Shown in pieces: positions 6,273-6,713 of a stretch of 6,713 bases of DNA (the first letter of the stretch is position 1; each line of letters starts with the position of its first letter). Origin of the DNA: a bacterium (lineage in GTDB: Bacteria > Cyanobacteriota > Vampirovibrionia > Gastranaerophilales > Gastranaerophilaceae); contig JAFXYU010000244.1 of the NCBI GenBank assembly GCA_017541565.1, positions 1 to 6,713 of the forward strand, written 5' to 3'. A program made the translations under genes and the position numbers. The notes beneath the pieces are model-generated. The model had not been told where the DNA came from, did no database searches, and worked only from the letters and a program-made list of their open reading frames with translations.

Positions 6273-6300
6273 ATTATAGCACACAGAAATATTTTGAAAA
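6273..6300 (-). promoter_or_regulatory. cstA promoter with extended -10, likely leaderless
   Basis: The minus strand reads TGCTATAAT, a perfect extended -10 (TGn plus TATAAT at 6278-6273), with a TTTTCA -35-like hexamer at 6300-6295 separated by 16 bases. Counting the last T of the -10 as position -7, +1 falls on 6266, the A of an in-frame ATG. No ribosome binding site lies upstream. Confidence 0.6.
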
Positions 6301-6306
6301 AAGCCT

Positions 6307-6336
6307 GTTTCATATTCACTCTTCTTGCGGTATAAT
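6307..6336 (+). promoter_or_regulatory. serA promoter
   Basis: TATAAT at 6331-6336 is a consensus -10 box. The -35 is weak (GTTTCA at 6307-6312 with 18-base spacing, or TTTCAT at 6308-6313 with 17). Transcription would begin near 6343, leaving a leader of about 86 bases. It is back to back with the cstA promoter, only six bases from its -35, so one regulator bound here could act on both. Confidence 0.5.
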
Positions 6337-6342
6337 AATGTC

Positions 6343-6428
6343 AGATAACGTTGTGTATCATTTTAACGGGGGAGTTATAACTGCAGGTTGGGTATTATCG
6401 CCCGACAGCATACAATAAGGAGAGAAAA
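6343..6428 (+). promoter_or_regulatory. Structured 5' leader of serA, candidate regulatory RNA
   Basis: The leader can form a strong hairpin: GTTGGG (6387-6392) pairs with CCCGAC (6401-6406) around an eight-base loop and is extended by TGC/GCA (6382-6384 with 6408-6410) past a small internal loop. Upstream, TAAC (6364-6367) can pair with GTTA (6374-6377) around a GGGGGA loop, or ATAACGTT (6345-6352) can pair with AAC and GTTAT leaving GGGGGA as a bulge. A perfect palindrome AGTTATAACT lies at 6373-6382. The Shine-Dalgarno AAGGAGAG (6417-6424) follows seven bases after the hairpin. There is no U-run terminator, so any control would act on translation or RNA stability. It matches no riboswitch class I recognise. 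Confidence 0.4.
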
Positions 6429-6713
6429 ATGAAAGTTTTGGTTACGGATAAAATAAATGAATCGGCAGGAAAAATTATTGAGCCTGCGGCAGAAGTGGAT
6501 TTTCTGCCAACAATGAGCGAAGAAGAATTAGTAAAAATTATTCCAAACTATGATGCTCTTATGGTAAGAAGTCAGACCAAAGTTACACCAAAAATTATTG
6601 AAGCGGGTGTAAATTTAAAAATAATCGGCAGAGCCGGAGTCGGAGTCGACAACATTGACCTTGATGCAGCAACACAAAAAGGTATTATAGTCGTAAACTC
6701 CCCTGACGGAAAC
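6429..6713 (+). CDS. serA: D-3-phosphoglycerate dehydrogenase, N-terminal part; 3' end outside window
   Basis: The frame opens at ATG 6429, four bases after the AAGGAGAG ribosome binding site, and runs to the right edge without a stop, giving 95 residues. SerA oxidises 3-phosphoglycerate to phosphohydroxypyruvate with NAD, the first step of serine synthesis in the cytoplasm. The visible part is the start of the substrate-binding domain: [13 protein letters not shown], then [12 protein letters not shown] at about 42-53, and the highly conserved [18 protein letters not shown] segment at about 65-82, leading to [11 protein letters not shown] at the edge. These match SerA closely and better than other D-2-hydroxyacid dehydrogenases. 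The Rossmann NAD domain and any regulatory ACT/ASB domains are beyond the window, so the full-length type cannot be judged. It is divergent from cstA and has its own promoter and leader. Confidence 0.93.
   Translation, partial: MKVLVTDKINESAGKIIEPAAEVDFLPTMSEEELVKIIPNYDALMVRSQTKVTPKIIEAGVNLKIIGRAGVGVDNIDLDAATQKGIIVVNSPDGN

Noticed and set aside
6345..6352. ATAACGTT in the serA leader, also upstream of dnaB at 4430-4437, as a shared operator
   Set aside because: The same 8-mer also occurs inside coding sequence at 893-900 and 1977-1984, so it is a common word in this AT-rich DNA.

Overview
This 6.7 kb window comes from an AT-rich bacterial chromosome with tightly packed genes. It holds seven recognisable protein genes plus an eighth cut by the right edge, and no rRNA, tRNA, CRISPR array or insertion sequence. 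The organism is not certain. The DnaB reads like the cyanobacterial type, and the low GC, the short CstA-family transporter and the surface-glycan genes would suit a gut-type non-photosynthetic relative of Cyanobacteria (Melainabacteria / Gastranaerophilales). This is inference; other low-GC anaerobes remain possible.

Left block, plus strand (1-3024): an operon-like run of four genes. It starts with the C-terminal half of a GatD/TarJ-like zinc-type polyol-phosphate dehydrogenase, followed by a ribulose-phosphate/allulose-phosphate 3-epimerase homologue (11-base overlap), an IspD/TarI-like cytidylyltransferase (22-base gap) and a GT2 glycosyltransferase (one-base TAATG overlap). Together they look like a pathway that epimerises a ketose phosphate, reduces it to a sugar-alcohol phosphate and activates it as a CDP-polyol for a surface polysaccharide. 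The epimerase makes this differ from the usual two-enzyme CDP-ribitol route.

Middle block, minus strand (6266 down to 3005): cstA-like transporter, yraN (UPF0102) and dnaB, transcribed in that order. cstA and yraN are two bases apart, and the yraN ribosome binding site lies inside the last cstA codons. dnaB follows after 89 bases that contain possible promoter -10 boxes and an inverted repeat overlapping its ribosome binding site. The 3' end of dnaB overlaps the 3' end of the glycosyltransferase gene by 20 bases, tail to tail.

Right block (6267-6713): a short divergent promoter region between cstA and serA. The cstA side has an extended -10 box placed so that transcription should start at an in-frame ATG, predicting a leaderless message. 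The serA side has a TATAAT box followed by a leader of about 86 bases with strong hairpin potential, a good Shine-Dalgarno and the first 95 codons of serA (D-3-phosphoglycerate dehydrogenase). No gene-free stretch exceeds 300 bases.
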